NCBI GenBank assembly: GCA_021781415.1
Contig: JAJXWW010000203.1
Span: forward strand, 1-32,607
From: Planctomycetota bacterium
Lineage (GTDB): Bacteria > Planctomycetota > Planctomycetia > Gemmatales > Gemmataceae
Length of the DNA: 32,607 bases
Direction of reading: 5' to 3'
How positions within the stretch are numbered: the first letter of the stretch is position 1; each line of letters opens with the position of its first letter. The notes under the pieces were generated by a model. It made no database searches and was not told the origin of the DNA. It saw only the letters and a program-made list of their open reading frames with translations. Positions 1 to 7,628 of the stretch are shown one piece after another. Position numbers and translations under genes: made by a program.

Positions 1-46
1 TACCACGCTCTTCATCCGTCAGGCGGACAATGAATTTCTTGTTCAT
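1..46 (-). CDS. IS630-type transposase, N-terminal fragment (runs off window)
   Basis: Only the first 15 codons are inside the window, reading leftward from the ATG at 44-46. They encode MNKKFIVRLTDEERG. This 'KKxIVRLTxEER' opening is typical of the helix-turn-helix domain that starts many IS630-family transposases in planctomycetes and cyanobacteria. A strong Shine-Dalgarno (AAGGAGG on the minus strand, 53-59) lies six bases upstream and supports the start. The catalytic DDE part is outside the window, so it cannot be said whether the element is intact. No terminal inverted repeat could be recognised to the right. Confidence 0.6.
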   Translation of the reverse strand, partial: MNKKFIVRLTDEERG

Positions 47-346
47 GGGAAACCTCCTTGTGGTCGAAAGTTTCCCGAAAAACTACAACAGATGCAACCC
101 CAATTCTCAGCCTTGAAGGGGCACTAGGACTCTTTCGGACGGAAACGGAAGCGACGGGTGTGATTTCGTCGGTTCGCCTACGTTGCAACGATACCGCGAA
201 CGTTGCAAAGAGGTGTGGGAGCGATGCAAGGCAACGCTCGGCGGAGGGAGTGTTCCGGCGGCTGCGAACGCATAGAATAATCGGTTGCGACAAGTTGAGA
301 ACGGCATCGATTGGTGACTGAGCCTGACTTCGACGAGAACTCGTAG
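47..346. other. 300-bp non-coding stretch between transposase and desulfurase genes
   Basis: No convincing gene was found here; short open frames on both strands have no Shine-Dalgarno and no recognisable family. The stretch must hold the promoters of both flanking, divergently transcribed genes. The notable structure is a perfect 10-bp palindrome CGTTGCAACG at 181-190, followed exactly 20 bp later by a second CGTTGCAA at 201-208. No IS end or target duplication was identified. Confidence 0.5.
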
Positions 347-1489
347 ATGAGCATTTATTTCGACAACGCCGCCACCAGTTTTCCCAAACCCGAAGACGTC
401 TATCGGACGCTCGATCGTTTCGCGCGCCAGAGTCTCGCCAATCCCGGACGTGCCGGACATAAAATGGCGCTGGCCGCCGAACACGTTCTCGACGAGGGAC
501 GCCATCTGCTCAACCAGTTCTTCCACGGCAAAGAACCGGAGCGCTTCGTCTTCACCCTCAATTGCACCGATGCCCTAAATATGGCCTTCAAGGGCGTGCT
601 GTCCGAGGGCGATCACGTCATCACGTCGAATCTGGAACACAACAGCGTCAGCCGACCGCTGCGGGCGATGGAATTGGCCGGACGCATTACCCTGACGCGC
701 CTGACGGCCGACGGCGGCGGTACCCTCGATCCCGATGCCGTGCGCAAGGCCATCACTAACGAGACGCGCCTGATCGCTCTGACCCATGCCAGCAATGTCC
801 TCGGCACGGTGCAGCCCCTTGCCGAGATTGGCCGTATCGCGCGGGATCACGATCTGCTCTTCCTCGTCGATGCGGCACAAACGGCCGGGGTACTCCCTCT
901 CGATATTCAAGAAATGAACGTCGATCTGTTGGCCGCGCCGGGGCACAAATCGCTTCTGGGGCCGACTGGAACCGGCTTCCTCTACGTTGGTCCGCGGGCC
1001 AAGGTGTCGGCGTGGCGCGAGGGCGGCACGGGCGGCGATTCGTCCAGCGAGACGCAGCCGCGCGAGTATCCCTATTTCCTCGAAGGCGGCACGCCCAACG
1101 TCCTCGGCGTGGCCGGTCTCGTCGAAGGCGTTCGCTATGTGCAACGGGAAGGGATGGACAAGATCCATCGGCACGAAGTCGAGTTAGTCGAGCGCTTATG
1201 GAGAAAATTGGACGAACTCAAGGGTTACGAGGCGTTCGGCCATCGCCATCACGACCGGCGCGTCGGTACCCTGAGTTTCCGCTCCGAATCGCTGCCGGCC
1301 GCCGAACTGGGCGGCATTCTCGATCAGGCGTTCGACATCGCCGTGCGTCCGGGCTTGCACTGCGCTCCCTACATCCACAAGGCACTGCACACCGCCCCGG
1401 AAGGAACCGTCCGCATCAGTCCAGGCCCCTTCAACACGGCGGAAGAGATCGACACTCTGGCGTCAGCCCTAGCCGAAATCGCACTCTGA
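347..1489 (+). CDS. Cysteine desulfurase-like aminotransferase class V enzyme
   Basis: 380-residue PLP-dependent enzyme of aminotransferase class V, close to the NifS/SufS group. Such enzymes take sulfur from L-cysteine for Fe-S clusters or other thio-cofactors in the cytosol. Visible landmarks are the N-terminal substrate loop YFDNAATSFP (4-13), the cofactor-stacking His98 (LEHNS), Asp175 in VDAAQ, the Schiff-base lysine K201 in APGHKS, and the C-terminal RPGLHCAP loop with the presumed sulfur-accepting Cys339. The ending VRISPGPFNTAEEID matches the 'cysteine desulfurase family protein' subgroup (TIGR01977-like) better than IscS or SufS proper. No suf or isc scaffold genes are adjacent, so the sulfur acceptor is unknown. 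The ATG start puts the substrate loop at the usual place, although the Shine-Dalgarno is weak. Confidence 0.85.
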   Translation: MSIYFDNAATSFPKPEDVYRTLDRFARQSLANPGRAGHKMALAAEHVLDEGRHLLNQFFHGKEPERFVFTLNCTDALNMAFKGVLSEGDHVITSNLEHNSVSRPLRAMELAGRITLTRLTADGGGTLDPDAVRKAITNETRLIALTHASNVLGTVQPLAEIGRIARDHDLLFLVDAAQTAGVLPLDIQEMNVDLLAAPGHKSLLGPTGTGFLYVGPRAKVSAWREGGTGGDSSSETQPREYPYFLEGGTPNVLGVAGLVEGVRYVQREGMDKIHRHEVELVERLWRKLDELKGYEAFGHRHHDRRVGTLSFRSESLPAAELGGILDQAFDIAVRPGLHCAPYIHKALHTAPEGTVRISPGPFNTAEEIDTLASALAEIAL

Positions 1490-1593
1490 GCATTGGATTC
1501 GGCATCACCCCGAACGAGGGAGAATCGGGCGAGACTAAACTCTCCGCCATCTCGAATGGTATCGCGTTCGGAAGGTTCATTCCTGAACGATTC

Positions 1594-2121
1594 TCATCTC
1601 TTCAGCCCCCGGCCTCGGATCGAATCCTGTTCGCCCTCCCTGGTATATCTCTCCCGGAACTGCTTCGTGTATTGCTTGGGGAGGGATCGACTCAGGCCGA
1701 TTTTCTGAAGAACTTCCTCCAAGGAGATGCCCTGATCGCCGCGGTTGAGTAGGCCCAAGACTCGGAACACGATGGCGTCTCCGGACGAAATGAGATAGGT
1801 ATCCTTTGACTGCATAAGATAGGCGAGCGACTCTGCCTCGCCGGGGTCGAGAGATTCGACGTAAACCGGATCGAACAGGTCCGTAAATGCTTTGAGTTCG
1901 GCGATCGTCCGCTCGAAAACCTTCACTCGGCCCTGTGCGATGTCCTCCGAGAGGTCGATGATCTCCTCGGCATCCGTGCCGCGGTAGAACTTGACCTCGT
2001 CCTCGGCGACGGTACGGGCGAGAGTGACTTCGCAGCGAGACAGGAGCGCTTGCCAAAGCCCTGTCTCGTGAAGGTGGATTACCACGTTGGCATCAAGGAT
2101 GAGCAACTTCAATACTGGCAT
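1594..2121 (-). CDS. PIN-like domain protein, partner of the HTH-peptidase gene
   Basis: About 175 residues. The N-terminus LLILDANVVIHLHE is the first beta strand and acidic residue of a PIN-fold nuclease. Further acidic positions follow (EDEVKF, GEAESLAYL, SSGDAIVF), in the order expected for PIN/DUF3368-like proteins. PIN proteins are often RNA-cleaving toxins, but no activity can be read directly here. The ATG at 2119-2121 is preferred over one 24 bases further out because GAGGA lies just upstream of it. The gene overlaps the 3' end of the peptidase gene by 29 bases, so the two are translationally coupled. The C-terminus continues about 35 residues past the PIN core with a basic tail. It converges on the desulfurase gene. 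Confidence 0.65.
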   Translation of the reverse strand: MPVLKLLILDANVVIHLHETGLWQALLSRCEVTLARTVAEDEVKFYRGTDAEEIIDLSEDIAQGRVKVFERTIAELKAFTDLFDPVYVESLDPGEAESLAYLMQSKDTYLISSGDAIVFRVLGLLNRGDQGISLEEVLQKIGLSRSLPKQYTKQFRERYTREGEQDSIRGRGLKR

Positions 2122-3205
2122 CGTCCTCGGTGTCCTGTTCCACAAGCTGCATCGCCTCTCGCCGGGACACGCCGACGTATTGGGCGTACTTCCCTGTGGA
2201 GATCAAGCCATGCCGCAGCGCTTGGCGGGCAAGGGCATGGAACCGCAGCGGCAGAGCCGAGGGGGTCTCCGACACGCGGCTGTCCCAGAAGCCGATCTGA
2301 GAGCGAAGTTGGTCGAGAACCGCGTTCGCCCAATCCGTTGGTTTGCGATAGACGAAACCGATGTGTCGGATGACCACTTCCACCGATACGTCGAACTGCC
2401 GAGCGATCTCGAAGAAGTCGTCAAACTTCAACTTGCCATCCTGCTTGGCCAGCGCCTCGTCCACGGCGACCCGAAGAACCTCCGGTGGCACGAGCAGGTT
2501 GCGGGCGAAGCAGGTGGCGAACTTTTCTTCCGCTTCCGAAGCCTCGACCGCTTGCGCTTCTCCTGCGGAACGGAAGGTCTTCCAAGTCAGCAGGTGGAAT
2601 AGTTCGTGGGCCAAGTCGAAGTTTCGCCGCCAGCGGACGTTCTTGGCGTTGAGGAGAATGGCGGCCCCGAATGAATCGCTTAGGGTGCAGGCCGCACTGC
2701 CGGACGGCTCGAAGTCGAGGTGGAATACCTTGATCTTGCAGACCTCTTCCAGCACCCGCAGAAGGGTTTCTCCCGGACGCTCTCCCAGCCCCATCAATTG
2801 CCGGAACTGGAGGGCCAGCTTCTCGGCTTGGGGGTAGCCGAAGCGTTCGGCAGGCCCGCTGTGGAAGGGCAGGTCGCATGGCTCGTGGGCGTTACAGACC
2901 ATCTCAAGGTGATGGTACTGTTCGCCGAGTCGAATGAGCCGAGCGTGCAACTCCTCGGCACGAGGCGACTCTGGCTTCTTCCGCCACAGGACGACCTGCG
3001 GAGTCACAGCACCCTCTTCCAAGAAGAAGGAAATCGGGCGCAAATAAGCGTCGGCCAACTGCTTTAGTTGGATTAGCCGGGGTTCTCGCTTCCCGTTCTC
3101 GAACTCGGAAAGTGTAGAGAGGCCAATACCTGTTCGCTCCTCGACGGTCTGGAGGGTAAGCTTGAGGGTTGAGCGCGCCAACTTCAGCCGGTCGGAAAGT
3201 GTCAT
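2093..3205 (-). CDS. XRE-type HTH regulator fused to ImmA/IrrE-family metallopeptidase
   Basis: 370 residues in two parts. Residues about 1-60 form a Cro/C1-type helix-turn-helix (SDRLKLARSTLKLTLQTVEERTG, then LSTLSEFENGKREP). The second part has the zinc-peptidase signature HELFH (200-204), with a likely third ligand E227 in EKFATCFARNLLVP. Proteins of this type (COG2856) cleave a repressor or antitoxin, as in ImmA-ImmR and IrrE-DdrO, and they recur in predicted toxin-antitoxin modules. The overlapping downstream gene encodes a PIN-like protein, so the pair resembles a toxin-antitoxin or stress switch. The start has a good Shine-Dalgarno (GAAGGAA), a near-consensus promoter and a likely operator upstream. 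The substrate of the peptidase is unknown. Confidence 0.85.
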   Translation of the reverse strand: MTLSDRLKLARSTLKLTLQTVEERTGIGLSTLSEFENGKREPRLIQLKQLADAYLRPISFFLEEGAVTPQVVLWRKKPESPRAEELHARLIRLGEQYHHLEMVCNAHEPCDLPFHSGPAERFGYPQAEKLALQFRQLMGLGERPGETLLRVLEEVCKIKVFHLDFEPSGSAACTLSDSFGAAILLNAKNVRWRRNFDLAHELFHLLTWKTFRSAGEAQAVEASEAEEKFATCFARNLLVPPEVLRVAVDEALAKQDGKLKFDDFFEIARQFDVSVEVVIRHIGFVYRKPTDWANAVLDQLRSQIGFWDSRVSETPSALPLRFHALARQALRHGLISTGKYAQYVGVSRREAMQLVEQDTEDDASIEVAHP

Positions 3206-3245
3206 CCCGTTCCTTCGCTGGGTGAATCTCTTATCTTTCTCCTAT

Positions 3246-3305
3246 TCAGAAATCATACACGATCAATCGGCATATTTCAACAGGTAAATTTCTGAAAATC
3301 AGAAA
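3246..3305. promoter_or_regulatory. Candidate operator: three TCAGAAA half-sites around the promoter
   Basis: A perfect palindrome TTTCTGA-AAA-TCAGAAA occupies 3289-3305, just upstream of the -35 box. A third TCAGAAA at 3246-3252 touches the -10 box and start site. With its flanks it forms a 9-bp inverted repeat (3245-3253 with 3288-3296). This is the arrangement expected for autorepression by the HTH protein encoded next to it. Confidence 0.6.
3252..3280 (-). promoter_or_regulatory. Sigma-70-type promoter of the HTH-peptidase/PIN operon
   Basis: Read on the minus strand, TTGAAA (3275-3280) and TATGAT (3252-3257) are separated by exactly 17 bases. The expected transcription start near 3245 leaves a leader of about 40 bases before the ATG at 3205. 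Confidence 0.65.
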
Positions 3306-3347
3306 ATCCCGAGACTGGCGAGTGTTCGGCCTCGATCGAACAGTACG

Positions 3348-4229
3348 TTATCGTGCCGTAGCGGCCCAGGTCTTCCAACTGGAGGCGACGCGGTCGGGTT
3401 TCAAGCCCGCCGACTCGAATGCCTGACCCGTCGTTTTTCGCTCCCGATTCTCCTCGGGAGTGAAGCCGGCTACGAACTTGGGAAAGGCGCGCGTGCCGGG
3501 ACCGAAAGCCAGAAAATCCACGAGACTGGCTTGGAGGACGGTAGCCTCGTCGGCGGCGAGTTTGCCGTCCCAAATCTCTTCGGCTCCATGCTTGCGCGAC
3601 AGCTTGGCCGCTAGCGCGCGCTCGGCCACAACCGTCTTATCTCGCGCGGCCACCCGATAGTACGTCGCGCGGCCGAAGCCCGATACGAGCCAATCCGGCA
3701 ACGGCGTGCGTATCCCCGCCCGCCGTGCCAGCATCAGAGCCGCCACCTGTTCGCCCGCCTGGACCTCTACCGGCACGCCGTTTCTCATCGCCAGAGGGGC
3801 GACGACGATATGTAGCTTGTCGTCGGCGGCTTGCATACTGCTCGTCTCGTCCGGCTGCAACCGCCGTCTTTCGATTCGCCGCACGAACGCCTTGAATTGC
3901 TCGCGCTCGCCCAGCAGATAGACGATCGCCTTACCGGGCAATACTTCGCCGCTGTCGTCCTTCATCTCGAATTTCAATGCTTCTTTGGCCTTGTCGTGAT
4001 GCTTTTCCAGCAACTCGGCCACGGATTTGAGACGCTTGGCCATCGCTTCCGGCGCGAGGATCAAAAAGTGTTTGCTTTCGTAGCGAGTCGCGGGAACATC
4101 GCTGACCATGGCCCAGTTGGCCTCGGCCTGTTTCTTTCGCGCGTCCACCGATTTGGCTTCGTCCGCCGCTTGGGTCGTCCCGAAAGCCGCTACGGCAAAC
4201 AGCATTGTCGGCCATCGAAAACTTCGCAT
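3348..4229 (-). CDS. Secreted protein of unknown function, resembling a decayed peptidase-MA-like domain
   Basis: 293 residues with an N-terminal signal peptide (hydrophobic 8-20, cleavage near TQAADE). The segments RYESKHFLILAP (49-60), then a strand VYLLGEREQFKAF, then LPDWLVSGFGRATYYR (177-192) resemble peptidase-MA-like gluzincins, which usually carry HExxH followed by 'LPxWLxEGLA'. Here the HExxH position reads GEQVA (159-163) and the downstream Glu of EGLA is replaced, so zinc binding and catalysis look lost. The protein is probably exported. A good Shine-Dalgarno (AAAGGAC) supports the start. It is divergent from the DsbD-like gene. The peptidase relationship is inferred from pattern only. 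Confidence 0.5.
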   Translation of the reverse strand: MRSFRWPTMLFAVAAFGTTQAADEAKSVDARKKQAEANWAMVSDVPATRYESKHFLILAPEAMAKRLKSVAELLEKHHDKAKEALKFEMKDDSGEVLPGKAIVYLLGEREQFKAFVRRIERRRLQPDETSSMQAADDKLHIVVAPLAMRNGVPVEVQAGEQVAALMLARRAGIRTPLPDWLVSGFGRATYYRVAARDKTVVAERALAAKLSRKHGAEEIWDGKLAADEATVLQASLVDFLAFGPGTRAFPKFVAGFTPEENRERKTTGQAFESAGLKPDRVASSWKTWAATAR

Positions 4230-4358
4230 GGTTTGTCCTTTCTACACGATGTACAATATCCGAACGATTATAAACCGACGCCGAGCCGGCCGCGAATAAT
4301 TTTTTCGCTGGCCGACCGCTCGGCTCTCAGGCAAGCCCTCGGCTAGGGAGGAATCCAA

Positions 4359-4847
4359 ATGAGTCGGACGAGTACACGTTGCGTTGTCGGAATCTTGGCG
4401 CTGACGCTGGCGGTGCTGCTGCTCGGTGAAGCGGGAACGGCGTCGGCTCAGGCGAAAAAGTCCGATAGCGTCGTCAAGGTCGAAGCCAAAGCCGACGGCA
4501 AACCCGACGCGAGCGGCAAACAGACTATCACCATTACACTCGACGTGGATAAAGGCTGGCACATTTATGCCAATCCGGTTGAGAACGAAGACCTGGCCAG
4601 TGTGCAAACGGTCGTCGGCATTGCCTCCAAGGCGAAGCTCGACGACGTCAAGATTACCTATCCGGCGGGCAAGCCCTACGGCCAAGGCGATGAGAAACAC
4701 AAGATTTACGAAGGCAAAGTCACCATCAAGGCCCAGGTCAAACGCGCTGCCGGCGACACCGGCCCGCTGGAAGTGAGCATCAAGCTGCAATCGTGCAACG
4801 AGCGAACGTGCTTGTTCCCCGTCACGCTGAAGAAAGAAGTGCCTTGA
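4359..4847 (+). CDS. Stand-alone DsbD N-terminal (DsbD-alpha-like) domain protein, secreted
   Basis: 162 residues: signal peptide (about 1-30, ending ASAQA), then a single immunoglobulin-like domain. The motif VDKGWHIYANP (63-73) and the pair of cysteines in SCNERTCLFP (C146, C151) match the N-terminal periplasmic domain of the thiol:disulfide interchange protein DsbD. In DsbD these cysteines accept electrons from the membrane and pass them to partner proteins. The membrane and C-terminal thioredoxin domains of DsbD are absent, and the cysteine spacing is one residue shorter than I recall for E. coli. The next gene also encodes an exported CxxC protein, so a joint extracytoplasmic thiol role is plausible. 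A strong Shine-Dalgarno GGGAGGAA (4346-4353) fixes the start. Confidence 0.7.
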   Translation: MSRTSTRCVVGILALTLAVLLLGEAGTASAQAKKSDSVVKVEAKADGKPDASGKQTITITLDVDKGWHIYANPVENEDLASVQTVVGIASKAKLDDVKITYPAGKPYGQGDEKHKIYEGKVTIKAQVKRAAGDTGPLEVSIKLQSCNERTCLFPVTLKKEVP

Positions 4848-4857
4848 ATTCCCTCCG

Positions 4858-4916
4858 TTTAGCCGCGACGCGCAGCGGAGCGCGACGTTCGCGCTCCGCT
4901 GCGCGTCGCCGCTAAA
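4858..4916. repeat. Long perfect-like hairpin (REP-type element), copy 1
   Basis: Two 28-base arms (4858-4885 and 4889-4916) are reverse complements with one mismatch, separated by the 3-base loop CGT. The left arm begins TTTAGCCGCGACGCGCAGCG. No T-run follows, so it is not a classical Rho-independent terminator. It could still end or stabilise the upstream transcript. Confidence 0.8.
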
Positions 4917-4966
4917 CAGAACGACTCACGAACAGCGGTGCATTTCCCGCCAAGGATAACCCTCTC

Positions 4967-7006
4967 ATGGTGCGAACCAATTGGCGCTGGCTGCGGCGCG
5001 TTTTGACGGTGGCGATGCTGCTCGTCCTCGTGATCCGCGCGCTGCCGGAGGAGCCCCAACCGGCAAAGCCCAAGACGCCTCCCGCCACCGCGGGTAAGGA
5101 CAAGCCCAAGCACTCCAATCGCCTCAGCCGTGAAACCAGCCCCTATCTTCTTCAACACGCTCGTAACCCCGTCGAATGGTATCCGTGGTGCGAGGAAGCG
5201 TTCGCCAAGGCCAAGAAGGAAGGCAAGCTGGTCTTTCTGTCGATCGGCTACAGCTCGTGCCATTGGTGCCACGTCATGGAGCGCGAGTCTTTTGAGAATG
5301 AAGAGATCGCCAAAATTCTCAATCGCGATTTCGTGTGCATTAAGGTGGACCGCGAGGAACGGCCGGACATCGACAACGTCTACATGACGGCCATTCAGGT
5401 CATCCCGCCGGGAAGCAACGGCGGCTGGCCGCTGTCGATGTTTCTGACGGCCGACGCCAAGCCGATCTTCGGCGGCACCTATTGGCCGCCGGAAGATAAA
5501 GAGATCAACAACGTCAAGGTTCGCGGCTTCAAGACCATTCTGAAAATCGCTCAAGAAGCGTGGAAGGATCAACGTAAAGAACTCGACGCTTTGGCCGACC
5601 GCAACGCCGACACAACCCGGCGCGCCCTGGCCGGACTGGCCCTCGGCCAGGCGGCCGCGTCGCTCAACCGCGAGCTTGTAGCCGGAGCGGTGGATGAGAT
5701 CAAATCGACATTCGATCCGAAATATGGCGGATTCGGCTCGGCGGCTCGCAGCTTTAGAGGCCCGAAGTTCCCCACCCCGCCGCGCCTGGGGCTGCTTCAG
5801 CACGAAGCGTGGCGCGAGAAAACCAAGGATCGCGCCAAGGAACTGAACGATTTCCTCACCCTCACCCTCGACCGCATGGCGCGCGGCGGCATTTACGACC
5901 AACTCGGCGGCGGCTTCCATCGCTACAGCACCGAACGCACCTGGACCGTGCCGCACTTCGAGAAGATGCTCTACGACAACGCCCAACTGTGTGAGATCTA
6001 CGCCGACGCCTACCGCAATTCCAAGAATCCAAGCTACCGCCGCGTCCTCCAAGAGACGATTGCCTTTGTCGCGCGGGAAATGACCGCCCCGGAAGGCGGG
6101 TTCTACTCGGCTCTCGACGCCGACTCGCAGGGCGAGGAAGGCAGCTTTTATGTCTGGACCAAAAAGGAGCTCGCCGCCGCCCTTGCCGACGCGGACAAGA
6201 GCGCCATCACCCTGTTCGAGCGAGTGTACGGCGTGGACGGCGAACCGAATTTCGAGTCGAGCGCCCACATTCTGACGCTGCCGCAACCGCTCGACGAACG
6301 AGCGAAGGCGTTGAAGATGACGGAGGAACAGCTCGAAGCGCGGCTGAGTCCGTTGCGCGCCAAGCTCTTCGCGGCGCGGAGCAAACGACCGCGTCCCTTC
6401 CTCGATACCAAGATTCTGACGGCGTGGAACGGCGAGATGATCGCGGGGCTGGCCGTTGCCGGCGAGGCGCTGGGCGACAAAAAGGCCATCGAAGCTGCCG
6501 CTCGCGCCGCCGACTTCGTCCTGAAAACGCTGCGCACCGACAAGGGCCGACTCCTCCGCAGCTACGGAGCCGCACCCGGACAGAAGGCCGAGGCCCGCCT
6601 CAACGCCTATCTCGACGATTATACTTTTCTGGTACACGGCCTGCTCTGCCTGCACGACGCCACGAAAGAGAAACGCTGGCTGGACGAAGCGAAACGCCTG
6701 ACGGACCTGGCCATCGAATTTCACGGCGACGACAAGCAGGGTGGCTTTTTCTACACTTCCAACGATCACGAAAAGCTGTTCGCGCGCAGTAAGGAACAAT
6801 ACGACGGGGCGCAGCCGTCGAGCAACAGTACGATGGCGAGAAATCTTGTCCGATTATGGCAAAAGACCGGCGAAGCGCGTTACGAACGTCTGGCGGAGAA
6901 GACGTTTCGGTCGCAGGCGGCGGCACTAAAAACCAACCCCGGCAGCCTCGCCGGCCTAGCCCACGCTCTGGCGCTGTACCTCGACCACAAGGCCGACAAG
7001 AAATAG
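4967..7006 (+). CDS. DUF255 / YyaL-type thioredoxin-like protein with N-terminal membrane anchor
   Basis: 679 residues. The core opens with [21 protein letters not shown] and the CxxC site SSCHWCHVM (C98, C101), then [10 protein letters not shown] and [11 protein letters not shown]. This is the DUF255 thioredoxin-like domain of the YyaL/SSP411 (spermatogenesis-associated protein 20) family. The rest is the (alpha/alpha)6-barrel seen in N-acylglucosamine 2-epimerase-like folds (e.g. [38 protein letters not shown]). The biochemical role of the family is not established. An unusual trait is the N-terminal [22 protein letters not shown], a signal peptide or anchor, followed by a Pro/Lys-rich linker. 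The protein therefore probably acts outside the cytoplasm, next to the DsbD-like protein. Alternative internal starts would remove the anchor. Confidence 0.85.
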   Translation: MVRTNWRWLRRVLTVAMLLVLVIRALPEEPQPAKPKTPPATAGKDKPKHSNRLSRETSPYLLQHARNPVEWYPWCEEAFAKAKKEGKLVFLSIGYSSCHWCHVMERESFENEEIAKILNRDFVCIKVDREERPDIDNVYMTAIQVIPPGSNGGWPLSMFLTADAKPIFGGTYWPPEDKEINNVKVRGFKTILKIAQEAWKDQRKELDALADRNADTTRRALAGLALGQAAASLNRELVAGAVDEIKSTFDPKYGGFGSAARSFRGPKFPTPPRLGLLQHEAWREKTKDRAKELNDFLTLTLDRMARGGIYDQLGGGFHRYSTERTWTVPHFEKMLYDNAQLCEIYADAYRNSKNPSYRRVLQETIAFVAREMTAPEGGFYSALDADSQGEEGSFYVWTKKELAAALADADKSAITLFERVYGVDGEPNFESSAHILTLPQPLDERAKALKMTEEQLEARLSPLRAKLFAARSKRPRPFLDTKILTAWNGEMIAGLAVAGEALGDKKAIEAAARAADFVLKTLRTDKGRLLRSYGAAPGQKAEARLNAYLDDYTFLVHGLLCLHDATKEKRWLDEAKRLTDLAIEFHGDDKQGGFFYTSNDHEKLFARSKEQYDGAQPSSNSTMARNLVRLWQKTGEARYERLAEKTFRSQAAALKTNPGSLAGLAHALALYLDHKADKK

Positions 7007-7014
7007 GTAAACGG

Positions 7015-7072
7015 TTAGCCGCGACGCGCAGCGGAGCGCGAGCAATCCGCACTCGCCTACGACTCGCGGCTA
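7015..7072. repeat. REP-type element, variant copy 2
   Basis: Positions 7015-7041 repeat the left arm of the hairpin at 4858-4885 base for base. The right arm is different and much shorter: only the outer ten bases TCGCGGCTAA (7063-7072) pair with TTAGCCGCGA (7015-7024). The two elements bracket the DUF255 gene in the same orientation. Confidence 0.75.
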
Positions 7073-7134
7073 ATCATCTCGACTATGCCGCTTCGATCCG
7101 AAAACGAAAGGCGCGCGATCCCGCTCTTCAGACC

Positions 7135-7434
7135 TTAGTCGGCCGACGCCCATTCGTTTCGCAGCCGTTGTTGGAGGCCAGGGGAGAATTGCCGTGAGAA
7201 CCGCAAGGAGATCCGCCGGCCCTGCCGCACTCCTCCAATCCATCCGCTTACCACGCCATTCTCTCGGCATACCTCCGCCAGCCGGCCCAGGAATGCTCGT
7301 GTCAGATTCCCTTTGTGTAGCGAAGGCCGCCCTTGCGTGATGCGGACCACGAAAACGTACCGAGGCTGCAAAAGGGTCCAGAAGACCCAAACGGCGAAAC
7401 CAACGATCAGAACTTTGAACAGCCCCTCGCCCAT
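7135..7434 (-). CDS. Small single-pass membrane protein, probable DUF3634 family
   Basis: 99 residues. A hydrophobic N-terminal segment (about 5-22, FKVLIVGFAVWVFWTLL) is followed by a compact basic domain, RYVFVVRITQGRP to SPGLQQRLRNEW. This pattern (short anchor, 'FVVRI..G', 'C..NGV..G.I.GVR.GRRI.LRFS', 'QQRLRN.W') matches my recollection of DUF3634, a planctomycete family of unknown function. The start has only a distant GAGGAG upstream, so it is moderately supported. It converges with the DUF255 gene across a repeat element. No function can be proposed. Confidence 0.55.
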   Translation of the reverse strand: MGEGLFKVLIVGFAVWVFWTLLQPRYVFVVRITQGRPSLHKGNLTRAFLGRLAEVCRENGVVSGWIGGVRQGRRISLRFSRQFSPGLQQRLRNEWASAD

Positions 7435-7479
7435 GTCCGAGATGCTTCACTCCTCAAAATGTACTCACTCGGTAAGCTA

Positions 7480-7499
7480 CCCGTGGTTTGTACCACGGG
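7480..7499. repeat. Short perfect hairpin in intergenic space
   Basis: CCCGTGGT-TTGT-ACCACGGG: 8-base perfect arms with a 4-base loop, between the DUF3634-like gene and the end of phoU. There is no following T-run. The remaining bases of 7435-7628 show no gene. Confidence 0.6.
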
Positions 7500-7628
7500 A
7501 TGCGCTTCCAAAGCGGTCGCCAACCGACGGGCATTCTCGACGGAATTTTTTCCCCGTCTCGACTCGATAATAACGGCTTTCCCGCGCACCGCAAGAACGC
7601 TCTGTCAAGAGTTCGGTCGGGAATAGCT

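Noticed and set aside
4859..6799. 646-residue open frame on the minus strand
   Set aside because: It lies fully opposite the DUF255 gene, whose motifs are clear; the minus-strand product has no recognisable domain and arises from GC-rich codon bias.
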